DNA of 64,000 nucleotides, taken from NCBI GenBank assembly GCA_963737835.1, contig CAVTUH010000001.1, forward strand, positions 2,852,001-2,916,000, given 5' to 3'. Below, piece after piece: positions 37,615 to 48,344 of this stretch (the first letter of the stretch is position 1; each line of letters starts with the position of its first letter). Origin of the DNA: Palsa-1248 sp963737835 (GTDB lineage: Bacteria; Gemmatimonadota; Gemmatimonadetes; Gemmatimonadales; Gemmatimonadaceae). The position numbers were made by a program, and so were the translations under genes. A model generated the notes under the pieces. The model was not told the DNA's origin and did no database searches. It saw nothing but the letters and a program-made list of their open reading frames with translations.

Positions 37615-38415
37615 CTACCGACTTGCCGCGAGAGCGGAGTCGAGTACGTGACGGTAGTTCTGGATCGGTTCGACGCCGGGCATCAGATTGCGCCCGATGA
37701 TGATCGTGGGAGTCGCGTTGACGCCCGACTGGTCGGCGCGGTCTCGGTCCGCTTCGATCAACGCGTGCACGGCTGGACTCGTCATGCACGCATTCATGGC
37801 CGTGGTGTCGACTCCGATCGCGTGGGCGACAGAGTCGAGCACCGCCGTTGGTGGGTGCTTGTCCTCCCACCGCGCCTGCGACGCGAACAGCCCGTCGTGC
37901 ATCTGCCAGAACTTGCCCTGCGCACCGGCGCACATCGCCGCCTCCGCTGCCGGCCATGCGTTGGCGTGGACCGGCAGCGGATAGTTGATGTAGGCGATAC
38001 GCACTTTGCCCGTGGACACGTATTGATCGCGGAGGGCCGCGAACGACTGATCGTGGAACTGCTTGCAGTAGGGACACTGAAAGTCGCTCGCAATGACGAA
38101 CCACACCCGCGCCGAGCTGTCCCCCAGTATCCGGGCGAGGTCCATCCGCGTCGTGAGAGTGTCCGCGGCCTTTCCCGCCGCTGAGTGCGTCTGGGAGGGC
38201 TGGTTGGCGGCCTGCGCGGACCCTCCGTTGCCACCCGACCGACACGCGGATCCCACGGCCAGGAGGGCACATGCGGCAACCGCCAGGGCGGCGCGCCTCC
38301 GGTTGCCCGGCGCAAGGGCCCATCCCTGTCTCGCATTTAGCGTTGCGGTTGCGACGTTCCAGCCGTCCGGATAGCGTGGCCTTGTGTGCAACGATTTCGG
38401 TCTATCTGTCGTCAT
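37615..38415 (-). CDS. DsbA/thioredoxin-like lipoprotein
   Basis: The 266-residue product has a hydrophobic segment ending VGSACRS, a likely lipobox, then a thioredoxin-fold domain with the active-site motif CPYC in IASDFQCPYCKQFHDQSF. It ends with a cis-Pro loop NATPTIIIGRNLMPG. It belongs to the DSBA-like/Thioredoxin_4 group of periplasmic oxidoreductases, with the two further cysteines (MCAGAQ, ACMTSP) seen in many. The ATG at 38415 leaves a rather long n-region, so the true start may be later, and no Shine-Dalgarno site is seen. It probably forms disulfides in exported proteins. Confidence 0.87.
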   Translation of the reverse strand: MTTDRPKSLHTRPRYPDGWNVATATLNARQGWALAPGNRRRAALAVAACALLAVGSACRSGGNGGSAQAANQPSQTHSAAGKAADTLTTRMDLARILGDSSARVWFVIASDFQCPYCKQFHDQSFAALRDQYVSTGKVRIAYINYPLPVHANAWPAAEAAMCAGAQGKFWQMHDGLFASQARWEDKHPPTAVLDSVAHAIGVDTTAMNACMTSPAVHALIEADRDRADQSGVNATPTIIIGRNLMPGVEPIQNYRHVLDSALAASR

Positions 38416-38580
38416 TGAAAGTCGGGGAGGGGGGATCGCCCGGACAAAATGACCAATTTGCCGTTGCGCGAAGTGTAGTCCGGATACGAACATCATAGGC
38501 ATCGGTCGATCAGGCGTGCAAGGCATCATGCGAACGTCGGGTCGACGAAGCCACTGCTGTCGTTTGGAGCAGGAGGACTG

Positions 38581-39819
38581 ATGCACAGGTTGTGGCGCGG
38601 ACGCTCCCGTCCGGCGCACTGGTGTCGCATTGCTGCTGGACTCCTTGGGGTCCTTGCATGGACGGCCACGGCCGCCCATGCACAGGCCATTTCGTCCGAC
38701 AGCACGCACGTCGCGCCCGGCGGCTCTTCGGCCCCTTCGGCGGCGGAAGAGTGGTATCCTGCCACCCTCGATTTCGGTACCGGGCTGATCACCGTACCGG
38801 TCGCCTGGATCTCTCCCAGTTCGTCCGATTTCTGGCTCTCCTACGGGGCGATGCATATGAATGCACCGCCGGCGGGGGTCGGGACGCCATCGCACTGGAA
38901 CGGCAACATCGCGATCGATACGCACTGGCTGCAGCGGTTCGATGTGGGGCTCTCGATCTACAGCAACAATCCTGAATGGGGTTTCTTCGGTCAGGTCCTG
39001 GCGGTTCGCGACGGGCAATTCGCCTCCTTCATGCCGGCGATCGCCGTCGGGGTCCGCAATCTCGGGCCGTTCAATCATGAGGAGCGCTTCCTGATCGGCA
39101 GCGACGTCGTCGTTGACAGCGCGGGCCAGACGCACGAGGAGACAGCGTCGTACTTCAAGAAGTTCGAGACTGCACCCACGTTCTACGCCGTCGCGACGAA
39201 GGCCATCGCGATCAACACCAAGGCACTCTCGAGCATCAGTCTTACGATTGGTGGCGGCAACGGATTGTTCAGCAACGACGGCGGCCTGGGCGCCGCGTAC
39301 GACAAGTCCGGGACTGTCGTCCGAGGGCTGTTCTTCGGCGCACGGACCGTGACGCATCCGACGCCGAATACGACCATCTCACTCGTCGGAGAAAACGATG
39401 GGTGGGACTGGAACGCAGGCGTTCTCGGGGCGTGGCGAGGGTTGTCCGCGGGCATTTACGTGACCGAGCTGGATAAGAGCTCGACCGTCAGTCCGGCGAG
39501 CCTCAACCTCTACAACTACCGTAAGTGGGATGTCGCGCTCGGGTACAGTGGAAACTTCCATGATGTGGTCAACGGGCACGTACTGCGCACGCAGATCACG
39601 TCCCTGGAGCGCGAGGAGCAGGAGCTTCGCGTGCAGGTGTCGCACCGTGCGCGCATGATCGCGCAGCTCCAGACCCGCCTCGCCCTGTTGCAACAGAGCG
39701 AGTTTGGAGACGTCGCCAAGCAGCGAGACCAACTGGAGAAGGAGTTGCAGGCAGAGCGCGACGCGATCCAGAAGGCGAATGACCGGCTCAAGCAGCTCCA
39801 GGGAGGGCAGCCGCAGTGA
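38581..39819 (+). CDS. Outer-membrane barrel with C-terminal coiled coil (GltA/GltB-like)
   Basis: The 412-residue product has a signal peptide (hydrophobic core ending ATAAHAQA), about 300 residues of alternating beta strands with aromatic ends (WGFFGQVLAVRD, GLFFGARTV, WDWNAGVLGAWRG, WDVALGYSGNF), and a C-terminal coiled coil of 75 residues (LEREEQELRVQVSHRARMIA, QLEKELQAERDAIQKANDRL). It is first of the nine-gene operon; its stop overlaps the next start (GTGA). In the Myxococcus machine, GltA and GltB are outer-membrane barrels, and this is the likeliest counterpart. The coiled coil could reach the periplasmic partner encoded next. Confidence 0.75.
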   Translation: MHRLWRGRSRPAHWCRIAAGLLGVLAWTATAAHAQAISSDSTHVAPGGSSAPSAAEEWYPATLDFGTGLITVPVAWISPSSSDFWLSYGAMHMNAPPAGVGTPSHWNGNIAIDTHWLQRFDVGLSIYSNNPEWGFFGQVLAVRDGQFASFMPAIAVGVRNLGPFNHEERFLIGSDVVVDSAGQTHEETASYFKKFETAPTFYAVATKAIAINTKALSSISLTIGGGNGLFSNDGGLGAAYDKSGTVVRGLFFGARTVTHPTPNTTISLVGENDGWDWNAGVLGAWRGLSAGIYVTELDKSSTVSPASLNLYNYRKWDVALGYSGNFHDVVNGHVLRTQITSLEREEQELRVQVSHRARMIAQLQTRLALLQQSEFGDVAKQRDQLEKELQAERDAIQKANDRLKQLQGGQPQ

Positions 39820-41123
39820 CCCGACCTGACGCCTCGCGAGTGGTGTACCGCGGGACCGCGGTGCTGTTCGCCGTCGCCATGCTGATCGGGCGCCGTGTGC
39901 AGGCGCAACCCGAGTTTGCCCAGACCCTCCATTGGGACTCTGGGTTGATCGACATCCCTGCCGCCTGGGTCTCGCCGATGTCGGGCGACTTCTCGCTCAA
40001 CTGGTCCGGGACGGCGTTGCAGACATCGCCCACGGTGCCGCAGTATCAGAACTCAATGGCTGGGACGGGCTCCCTCGGGGTGTCCCTGTTCCAGCATGTC
40101 GAAGTCGGGATGTCGCTCCTGTCCAAGGACTTCGAGCATGGGTTCTATGGGCGCGTCCTGTTGTGGAATGCGGAGAATTTCCGTGGGCGAACCGGATCAT
40201 TCCTGCCGTCGCTCGCCATCGGCATGCGAAACATCGGCCCCTACGATCACATCGATCGGTTCGGTCTGGGGTATGCGCAAGGGTTCAACCCGGGCGGCGG
40301 TTCGGCACCGGTCATTGGAGTGGATTCCGTGCATCGGGGCTTCGCGACCGCCAACACGGTTTATGGCGTCGCGACCAAGAGCTTCTCCTTGGCGGATCTG
40401 CGCTCGACGTGGCCCGACGTTGGCATCAGCCTGTCGCTCGGATACGGCAATGGCCTGTTCTCGAATCATGGGTCACTGCCGACGCGCGACTATGCGGCGG
40501 ACGCGACCGGGGGCTTCTTCTATGGTATCAAGACGGATTTCCGGCCGACCCCGAACACGCTCCTGTCGGTGATGGCGGAGAACAATGCCTGGGACTTCAA
40601 CGTGGGCACGTATGTCTCCTATCGCGGGCTGCGGGCTGGCGTGGCGGTGACCGAGCTCGGCGCGGGGAATCCGAAGTTCGTGGCCAGCGACCCGGCATCG
40701 GCACTGTATCGCTACACGAAGCTCAATTTCTCCCTGGGCTGGCAGAGCAACTTCCTGGCGCTGGTCCACGGCAACGTGTTGGAGAACCGAGTCGCCGCGT
40801 TGAAGAAGCAACGCGACGAGCTGTTGGCCCAAATCGGGGAACACCAGCTGCGCATCGCGCAGCTGCAGGGTGAGATCCATCGGTACGAGGCGCAGAACCT
40901 GCTCGAGCTCGAGGAGCGGCGCGCTCAGGCGCAGAACCAGCTGGAGACGGAGACCGACGCGCTCCACCACCTCGAGGAACGGCTGCGGCGCATCGAGTCC
41001 GAGACCGAGGGGAGTAGCGGCTCCTCGACGACCCCAACGTCCACGACGCCGCCCCCGACACCACCCGCGACGCCGCCATCGACGCCGCCATCGGCGCCCC
41101 CCAACAGCGAGCACGCGCCATGA
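39816..41123 (+). CDS. Second outer-membrane barrel with coiled coil and Pro-rich tail
   Basis: The 435-residue product is a paralogue of the preceding gene: signal peptide ending RVQAQ, similar start to the barrel (LIDIPAAWVSPMSGDFSLNW versus LITVPVAWISPSSSDFWLSY), GYGNGLFSN and the WDFNVGTYVSYRG pair. A coiled coil of about 80 residues follows (LKKQRDELLAQIGEHQLRIA, LETETDALHHLEERLRRIES), then a Ser/Thr/Pro tail with TTPPPTPPATPPSTPPSAPP. The start GTG overlaps the previous stop and its stop overlaps the next start, so the genes are co-translated. Two related barrels fit the GltA/GltB arrangement. Confidence 0.78.
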   Translation: MTRPDASRVVYRGTAVLFAVAMLIGRRVQAQPEFAQTLHWDSGLIDIPAAWVSPMSGDFSLNWSGTALQTSPTVPQYQNSMAGTGSLGVSLFQHVEVGMSLLSKDFEHGFYGRVLLWNAENFRGRTGSFLPSLAIGMRNIGPYDHIDRFGLGYAQGFNPGGGSAPVIGVDSVHRGFATANTVYGVATKSFSLADLRSTWPDVGISLSLGYGNGLFSNHGSLPTRDYAADATGGFFYGIKTDFRPTPNTLLSVMAENNAWDFNVGTYVSYRGLRAGVAVTELGAGNPKFVASDPASALYRYTKLNFSLGWQSNFLALVHGNVLENRVAALKKQRDELLAQIGEHQLRIAQLQGEIHRYEAQNLLELEERRAQAQNQLETETDALHHLEERLRRIESETEGSSGSSTTPTSTTPPPTPPATPPSTPPSAPPNSEHAP

Positions 41124-41878
41124 ACATGGGTTCGCGCTACTGGCATAGTGTGGGCGGTGCACTCATTGCGCTCGTCAGCATCGGCTCGACGCTCGCGGCT
41201 CAGGACACGGCGGCGCATCGGATACCGGATACGTCGTCGAGTCACGCTGCTGCGGCGGCCGAACAAGAGTACCTCACGAAGCGCCAGGCCGAGCTGAACG
41301 ACATTCGATCCGCAGAGCGGAAACTGGCCGAGTTGCGCAGCGAACGCATCAAGCTCGAGTCTCGAGTCGAGAGTGTCGCGGCCAAAGCGTCGGAAGCGCG
41401 TGCCAGCCAGTTGCTCTTGTCGCACGAGACCACTGCACTGCGGTCGCTCGATTCCGTGCTCACGGCGTCGCAGGACAACCTGCTGGCGCAGCGGGATCGA
41501 TTCTTGTCGTTGGGCGAAGCGGTTCGACGCCGGGCAGCAGCCGAGCTGGTCGTCGTCATCCGGGTCGATTCGAGTGCGCAAGTGCAGCGCATCGACAACA
41601 TCTCCGTGCAGGTGGACAGCGCGCCTGCCGTCGTGCGCCACTACAGTGCGGGCGCGGTCGACGCCCTCAACGCAGGCGCCGTCGATGAGGCGTATCACTC
41701 GAACGTGCTCCCGGCGACGCATACGATCTCGGCTACAGCAGTCGTCAACGGCGCGTCGCTGACGAAGGCTGCGAACGTCGATGTCCCTACGGCCGCCATC
41801 ACGTACGTGCAGTTCGCCGTACGCAACGGCCAACTCGTGCTGAGCACGTGGTCCAATCGCAGCGGAACGTCGCCCTAA
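41120..41878 (+). CDS. Periplasmic coiled-coil protein
   Basis: The 252-residue product has a signal peptide (core ALIALVSIGSTLAAQ) and a coiled coil from about 45 to 135 (EQEYLTKRQAELNDIRSAER, RKLAELRSERIKLESRVESV), then a C-terminal domain with beta strands (VVVIRVDSSAQVQRIDNISV, ITYVQFAVRNGQLVLSTWSN). I recognise no family. Overlap with the upstream barrel gene (ATGA) and its position before the TPR gene suggest it connects the outer-membrane barrels to the periplasmic part of the complex, like GltC or similar linker proteins; this is inference. Confidence 0.65.
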   Translation: MNMGSRYWHSVGGALIALVSIGSTLAAQDTAAHRIPDTSSSHAAAAAEQEYLTKRQAELNDIRSAERKLAELRSERIKLESRVESVAAKASEARASQLLLSHETTALRSLDSVLTASQDNLLAQRDRFLSLGEAVRRRAAAELVVVIRVDSSAQVQRIDNISVQVDSAPAVVRHYSAGAVDALNAGAVDEAYHSNVLPATHTISATAVVNGASLTKAANVDVPTAAITYVQFAVRNGQLVLSTWSNRSGTSP

Positions 41879-41973
41879 TTGGGCGCGCGCCGGGCCTCGA
41901 GTCCCGAGCAGTCGCGGAGCAGGGCGGACCGATCCGCGCCCGTGTGCTGGGGGTACTGTGGTGCGTCTCTCCT

Positions 41974-44900
41974 ATGACGCGTCTGCGGATCCTTGGCGTG
42001 TTGGCCGTCGCGGCGGTTGCCTCTCCCGTCATGGCGCAAGCTGGCCGGGCCGCGCGCGACACGTCAGCGGTCGCGCGGACCCGCGCGAGCCAGTCGCCGA
42101 TCGATTCATTGGCCGCGAGGAAGGCTTCGCCAACGGCTGATACGGCGCTCATCCCTGAGCTCAACGAGGGACGTGCGGCCGATGCGGAAATCCGGGTTGC
42201 GCTGTTCGATGTCCTCAACGGCCAGCCGATCGCCGCGCTGGCCCGACTCCGGTCGGTCGTCCCTCCGCCGGCGAGCAATGACGGTGCGCAGTGGCGGGGC
42301 GAACCTGACCGCCAGTTTCTGTTGGCGGAATCCTTCTATCGCCTGGGCATGGACGACAGCATGCGCGTGGCGGCGGAGGCGGTGCTGGCGGGCCCGGCAG
42401 CTGGTCGTTACGGCGCCGTCCTGCGCACGCAACTCCTCTTCAGCGCCTATCGCACGGGCGATCTGACTCGCGGGCTCAGCGTCTTGAAAGACGTCAGCCA
42501 CGACGAGCAAACAACGGCGTCGGCACTTGTCACCGGACTGGTCGAGTATCAGAGCGGCGACCTGAGCGCGGCGCGCGCCGCCTTCACGCATGCGCAGCAA
42601 CTCGCGGGCACGGGCCCGTATGCCGACTACGCTCGGTACATGGGCGCGATCGCTGCCGCGCGCGCCGACACGGCCCATCCATCCGCGGCGATCGCGTCCG
42701 TCGATGCCGCGCTCATGACGGCAACTGGGGACGCGGCCGACCAGCTGCGGCTCGCGAGTGCGGAACTGGCTGCCGACGCGGGATCGTACGAGCAGGCGGC
42801 TGCCGCCGCGAGTCGCGTGGATCCGCGTAGTGCATCCGACGCGGCGGCCAGGACCGTCCGCGCGTGGTCCCTCACGCGCGGCGACCATCCCGACCTCTCG
42901 GCCGAGGCATTCGACGACGTCGCCGACCGCTATCCGCAATTGCCGCGACGCAATGAGGACCGCCTCATGGCGGCGCAAGCGCTGTTGGTGCAGGATCGCG
43001 CACGCGATGCCGAGGGTGCCTTCCGCGCAGTGGCGGACTCGGCTGGCACGACGGCGCAGCACACCGCACAGTGGGCGGCAGCACCGGGAGCAACCGCGCG
43101 CGCGCTGGTCGCGGCACGTGCGGCCGACGTGCTGCTCGTCCCGGATGTGTCGCTGGGTAAGACGTGGGTGTTCACCGACAGCGCCGGCGCGCAGGCTGAC
43201 GCGCTGCAGACCGCGGGTAATGGCGCGAGCACGGGGGTGTCCCCGACGTTCGGTCCGCCGACTGTCGTCTCCGTCGCGAGCGTCACGGCCCGCGTGGATT
43301 CTCTTGCGAACCGTTCGAGCGAAGGACTGACGCCTGCGGAACGGGACAACCTCCGTCAGGCAGTGTTTGTCTCCGAGCCATCGGACGCCGCCGGTCGAAC
43401 GGCGCGAGCCGACCTGGACCGTGGCGTCCACGTGCTGCACACCGCCGATGTCGAAGTCGCTGTGGGCAACGCCGCACTGGCGAGCCGTCGCAGCAACCTC
43501 GCGCTGCAGATCCAGCTGCTGGAGCGGGAGCGGGCCAGCATTACGACGGCGGGTGACAGCCTGGGGCCGATGTTCAACAGACTCTCGAGCGACGAGGATT
43601 CGCTCGCGAGGGTGACGCAACGGGTGGACGAAGCGGGCGTGCGCCTGCGCGGGTTGTTCAACCCGCAGCTGACGAGCACGCGGACCCTGGCAAGCGAGAA
43701 CATCCGACAGATCGACAGTGTGCGGCAGATCGTCGGGAAGGCCGGCTCGCCGGAGGATCTGGAGACGCTCGACCGGGAAGCCGCGACCGCTGCGGAGTAC
43801 TCCCATGTGGCGGACGTGATCGATCAAGGTCTCGCGGCTGCGATCGCCGCGCATCCGGCCTTTGCGTTGCGCGATACGGTGAGGCTCCGAGGGGAGCGCA
43901 CGCGGGAGCTCCTCGTCCAGACGCGGCGAGCGGTAACTGCGGGCGAGGCTGCCGTCGATGACCAGATGGCGCGTGTGACGCAGGGCGACAGTTTGCGCGG
44001 CGCGCTCCGGTCGTTCCTGACGGCGTCGGCGGCGCATCAGGCGCAGGCAGCCGCGAGTGTGACGTCGCTCGTCGAGCGAGATCTGAGTATGCGTGGCGCC
44101 CTGCTCGCGGAGGAGGCCCGGCGGAGCGTGGAAGCCGGAGACTTTGGCGCAGCAGGTGCCGGGTTCTTCCGCCAGATCGCGAGCGACGCCGCTGCGAGCG
44201 GGTCGAACCGCGGGTCAGCGGACCCGGCGCCCGATTCGGCGATCGCCACGCTCGAGCAGGTGATCGCGCACTATCCAAACAGCCCGGCCCGCGCGGGCGC
44301 ACTCTACGAGCTCGGAGAGCTGCTGGTCCGGCGCGCAGACGAGCGGTTCGCAGCAGCGCAGCGGGCCACGGTCAGCGACACGAACCGTGCCACCCGCGGG
44401 GAGGCTTCGGCTCACCCGGACTATGCGGCGGCGATCGCACGACTCGAGGAGTTGGTGCAGCACTATCCGACCTTCCCTCAGCTGGACGGAGCCGCCTACA
44501 CACTTGGGACGTTGTACGGTGCCGAGGAGCACTATACGGACGCGGCGGGGATGTTCGAGAAGGTGAGCGGCATTGAGGATTCTCCGCTGCGTGCAGAGTC
44601 GTGGTTCCGGCTTGGCGATGCCCGGTTCGAGATGGCGAGCGCGGCGCGCGGCGAGCCGCGGCAGGCAATGTTTGGCAAAGCGGCTGCGGCGTACGAGCAA
44701 GCGGCGGCAATCGCCCCGACGACGGGTGATATCTACTATCTGGCGCTCTACAAGCTCGGCTGGTCCTACTACAGCCAGGCGTCGCAGCAAAACCAGGATG
44801 GGTACCGGCAGGCCGTCGATGTCTTCGGACGGCTGGTCGAAGCGTACGACAAGCTCCCGACGGACCGACAGGCGCGCCTCGGACTGCGCGACGAGACGAT

Positions 44901-47176
44901 GGACTACATGGCTGTCTCGTTCACGCAGGTCGGCGGCGCCGACGCGATGAATCACTACTTCACCGGTCGTGTCGACACGGGCTACAAAGCGCAGGTGTTG
45001 CGGCGCGTCGCGGCGCGGCTGCGCGACCAGGGCGATTTCTCTCGCGCGGTGGATGCGTATCGCGAGCTCCTCGTGGAGGCGCCAAACGACTCCATCGCGC
45101 TCAGCGTGTCGCGAGAGGTCATCGACATTTATCAGAATCGCACGCTCGAGCCGGAAAAGGCGCAGAGCGCGCGGCTGGCGCTCGTCGACAAGTTCACGCC
45201 TGGGTTCTCGTGGACGGGGGCGAATCCGAGCCTTTCCAAGGAAGCCCGCGACGCGCGCGAGTCGGCGCTGCGTGAGAGCGCGCAGTACGAGTTGGCGAAG
45301 GCGGAGGGCGTCGCCGGGTCAGACGCGACGCGGACGCGGCGCCGGTCGCAAGCGGCGTCGGCGTTCGGCAGCGGGCCGGCGACGGGCGTCGCGCTGGCAG
45401 CGACCCGCCAGCATTTTGCCGAAGCGGCGCGACTGTATGCGAAGTACATGGCGGACTACGGTGCGTCGGACAGTGCGCGCGCCGTCGACAACCTGTACGC
45501 CGAGGCGCTTTTCGGCGACGGCCAATATGCACGGGCGGGTGCCGAATACGCGCGAACGGCCTACGGATTCGCCGCGGACACGAGCAAGGCGGTGACGGTG
45601 TCCGAGCAGCGCGCGGCGCAGAATGCGATCGTCGCGTACGACTCGGCGCTGAGTGCGCGCAAGGCCGACCGGTCGCTGCAGGACTCGCTGTTCTCGGTGA
45701 TCAACGCGTACGCCGAGCACTACCCGCACACCGATGTCGCGAAGCGGGCGCTGATCGAGGAAGGCCGCCGGGCGTCGGAGTCGGGACGCTGGGACGTGAT
45801 GGCGTCGGCGTTCCGGCAGTACGCTTCGCAATACCCGCAGGACGGGTACACGCCGACGGCGATGAAGTTGGTCGGTGACGCGATGTACAAGGCCGGCAAG
45901 TACGGGACCGCCCAGGCCCAGTGGGATTCGGCGTACGCGAGCGCTGTGCACAGCGGTCATCAGTCTCTGGCCGACTCCGTGAAGCGTATCCAGGCGGCCG
46001 CCGCGTCGACGTACGCCGACTCACTCGTCAAGGCCGGCCAGTATCAGCAGGCGGCGCAAGACGTGTATGTGGCTTATGCAGATGCGAATCCCACGAGCGA
46101 AAAGGCGGCCAATGCGCTGCGCGACGCCATTGAGACCTACATGCTCGCGGACAGCGTCGCGCGCGGGCGCAACGACGAGGGTGCATTCGAAGGACGCCCG
46201 CGGGCACGCGGCGGAGCTCTCCAAGCGGCTGATCACGCAATACCCGCTGTACCGGTACCGGTTGCAGTACCAGACGTTGTACGCGGATCTGTTGGCCGAG
46301 ATCGGCAAGGGCGACGAGTCGATCAATGCCTTGCGGAAGATGATCGAGGACAATCCGGAGTGGCACGGTCGAGCGGACGCCGAGATCCGCCTAGCGGTTC
46401 GCCTGGACTCGCTGCGACGGAAGAAGGAGGCGGGGATCGCGTACGAGCAGTTCGCGGTCGACTATCCGCATGACAAGCGTGCCGGCGACGCCCTGTACAA
46501 CGCCGCCGCCACCTATCTCGAAGCGCGGGACACGGCGACTGCGGCGCGGACGCTCGGTGACTTCGCGCGCCGCTACCCGCTCGACAGCCGGGCGACGTCC
46601 GCGCGCGCGTTGCGGGTCACGCTCCTCAAGGCGGCCGGTGACACGAGCGCTGTCAACACCGAGCTCGCCGCTATGTGCACGGCCACGCCACCACCTGACC
46701 TCAAGGCCGATTGCGCGGCCCGGGCGGGTCGAGCAGCCTTTGCGGACGGCGTGCAGCAGTTCCAGCGGTATCGCCCGATTCGACTCGTCCTCGCCAGGAC
46801 GTCGCAACTGACAGCTCTGGGCGTCAAGCGTGCATCGGCCCCAAAGCTCGAGTTGCTCAGCACCCTGACGAAGACGTTCACCCGAGCCATCGAAGCGGGT
46901 GACCCGGAGTATCTCTCAGCGGCCACCTATTACATCGGTGCGGCTCAGTGGGAATACGGCAACTTCCTGAAGGACGCCCAACTGCCAGCGGCCCTGAGCG
47001 ATGCCGAGCGTTCGGCCGCGAAGGACGGTGCCGCACACCAGGCGGCGGGCTATTTCGACCAGGCCCAGAAGACCTGGCAGGCGCTTGTCGACAAGGCCAC
47101 TCAGCAGAAGATCGCCAACAAGTGGATCGACATGGCTCGCGACGGCATGCAGGGGAAGGTGCCCGATGATCTCTGA
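41974..47176 (+). CDS. Giant periplasmic TPR protein (Glt TPR-subunit-like), apparent +1 frameshift
   Basis: With one base removed near 46180 the frame spans 1733 residues. The ATG at 41974 begins a signal peptide (core LGVLAVAAVASPVMAQ). TPR-like units cluster at about 750-1000 and to the end: GALYELGELLVRRADERFAA, AAYTLGTLYGAEEHYTDAAG, LALYKLGWSYYSQASQQ, LVGDAMYKAGKYGTAQAQWD and, after the shift, KEAGIAYEQFAVDYPHDKRA. The long middle part has coiled-coil character. The GAGGGTG run is where the frame breaks: DE then VHSKDARGHAAELSKRL is expected. Large TPR proteins (GltD, GltE/AglT) are core subunits of the Glt machine. The break may be a base-call error or true disruption. Confidence 0.8.
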
Positions 47177-47645
47177 GCGCGCGTGCCTCGCTTGGGCGTC
47201 GGCGGCCCTGGTGCTTGCGGCGGCCAGCGCGAGCGCCCAGCAACCGGGCAATCCGGCGCCCGCGCCGTCCAAGGCGAAGAGCGTGCAGGCGATCGAGATC
47301 CGCGGCCAGGTGCCGACGCCGCAGGTGGTGACGGTGCGTCCGCGGCAGATCCCGATCTTCAGTCGAGAGGTGCTGACGCCGGCCTTCTACGACCGGCATT
47401 TCTGGGAGTCCCTGACGGCGCCGTACCAGATCGTGCCAGATCTGTCCACGGCCGCTGGCACGGCACCGGTCGCCTGGACGGCGCCCGCGTTGCCAGCCGA
47501 CAGCAGCCATCGTCCTCCGGCGGACTCATCCGGGCGCCCCATCGGCTCGGGAAGCACGCCGTCCCCCAACTCTGAGCCGTCTCCGCGCGCGAAGGCCGGC
47601 GACGCGACCCAGGGTCCGACACCGAACGCCCCACGGGAGAAGTGA
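47166..47645 (+). CDS. Small secreted proline-rich protein
   Basis: The 159-residue product has a signal peptide (core WASAALVLAAASASAQ) and a short structured region (AIEIRGQVPTPQVVTVRPRQ, IFSREVLTPAFYDRHFWESL). The rest is a Ser/Pro/Ala-rich disordered tail. It overlaps the TPR gene stop and the next start (TGATG), showing tight coupling. GGAAGG is upstream of its ATG. I know no family. By position it is an accessory periplasmic part of the same complex. Confidence 0.65.
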   Translation: MISERACLAWASAALVLAAASASAQQPGNPAPAPSKAKSVQAIEIRGQVPTPQVVTVRPRQIPIFSREVLTPAFYDRHFWESLTAPYQIVPDLSTAAGTAPVAWTAPALPADSSHRPPADSSGRPIGSGSTPSPNSEPSPRAKAGDATQGPTPNAPREK

Positions 47646-48283
47646 TGCAATCCCTGCTCGAGTGGTTCCGAAATGGCGGCCCGATCATGTGGCCGATTCT
47701 CCTGGTCGCGCTCGCGGGCCTTGCCGTGTTTCTCGAACGCTTCTACGTGATCATCGTCCGGTCACGGATCAACGGGCCCGCCTTCATCGAGCGCGTGATG
47801 CAGCTCGTCCGGGCGCAGAAGCCGGAGGATGCGATGCGGCTGTGCGCGCAATCGCACGCCCCGCTGCCTGACATCGGGCTCCTGATCCTCCGGAGCAAGA
47901 GCCGGGAGGAGGGTGACCTGCAGAACGTGGCGGATGCGGCCTCGCTGTCAGTGATCCCACGCCTGACCCGCCGGCTGCAGTACCTCCCTGTGTTGGCCAA
48001 CGTGGCCACGTTGATCGGCCTCTTTGGCACGATCTTCGGGCTCAAGGCGGCCTTCGCCTCGGTGGCAGCGGCGTCGGCGGCGCAACGTGCCGACAAGCTG
48101 GCGGCGGGTATCGCGATCGCGTTGAACGCCACGGGGTTCGGTCTAGCGACAGCGATTCCATTGACCTTGGCGCACTCGTATCTGGCGTCCCAGGCCGAAG
48201 AGATCATCGAGCAGGTCGACGAGTTCTCCGTCCGACTGATCAACGCGCTGGTGGAGCGCCCTGACGTTCGGATCGGGCGTTAG
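47645..48283 (+). CDS. TolQ/ExbB/MotA-like proton-channel protein (AglR-like)
   Basis: The 212-residue product has three membrane spans: PIMWPILLVALAGLAVFLER near the N-terminus, and the MotA_ExbB pair at about 110-175 with LPVLANVATLIGLFGTIFGL and GIAIALNATGFGLATAIPLT. These hold the conserved T/G-x-F-G-T-x-x-G pore motif of TolQ and ExbB. It sits in the inner membrane and should form a proton channel with the next two gene products. Its start overlaps the previous stop by one base. One TolQ-type protein followed by two TolR-type proteins is the order of aglR-aglQ-aglS in Myxococcus. Confidence 0.92.
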   Translation: MQSLLEWFRNGGPIMWPILLVALAGLAVFLERFYVIIVRSRINGPAFIERVMQLVRAQKPEDAMRLCAQSHAPLPDIGLLILRSKSREEGDLQNVADAASLSVIPRLTRRLQYLPVLANVATLIGLFGTIFGLKAAFASVAAASAAQRADKLAAGIAIALNATGFGLATAIPLTLAHSYLASQAEEIIEQVDEFSVRLINALVERPDVRIGR

Positions 48284-48344
48284 CGCGCGCGCTGCACGCG
48301 AGCAGCGACGCGCGGCTTCGACGCCCCGATCCTAGCGGCCCCCC

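Noticed and set aside
37586..38323. N-terminal extension of the Kdo transferase frame
   Set aside because: The extra 246 codons are antisense-like, Arg/Ser-rich, and overlap the DsbA-like gene on the same strand in another frame; the GTG at 37585 fits the family's length.
36266..38415. Kdo transferase and DsbA-like genes as part of the Glt-like operon
   Set aside because: They are on the opposite strand and end before it; only the promoter region between 38416 and 38580 is shared.
42106..44037. Long antisense open frame under the TPR gene
   Set aside because: Arg/His-rich low-complexity translation with no motif or ribosome site; typical of high-GC coding DNA read backwards.
46170..46190. 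Programmed +1 frameshift in the TPR gene
   Set aside because: The site lacks a slippery stop context such as the prfB CTTTGA signal; a single extra G in a GGG run explains it more simply.
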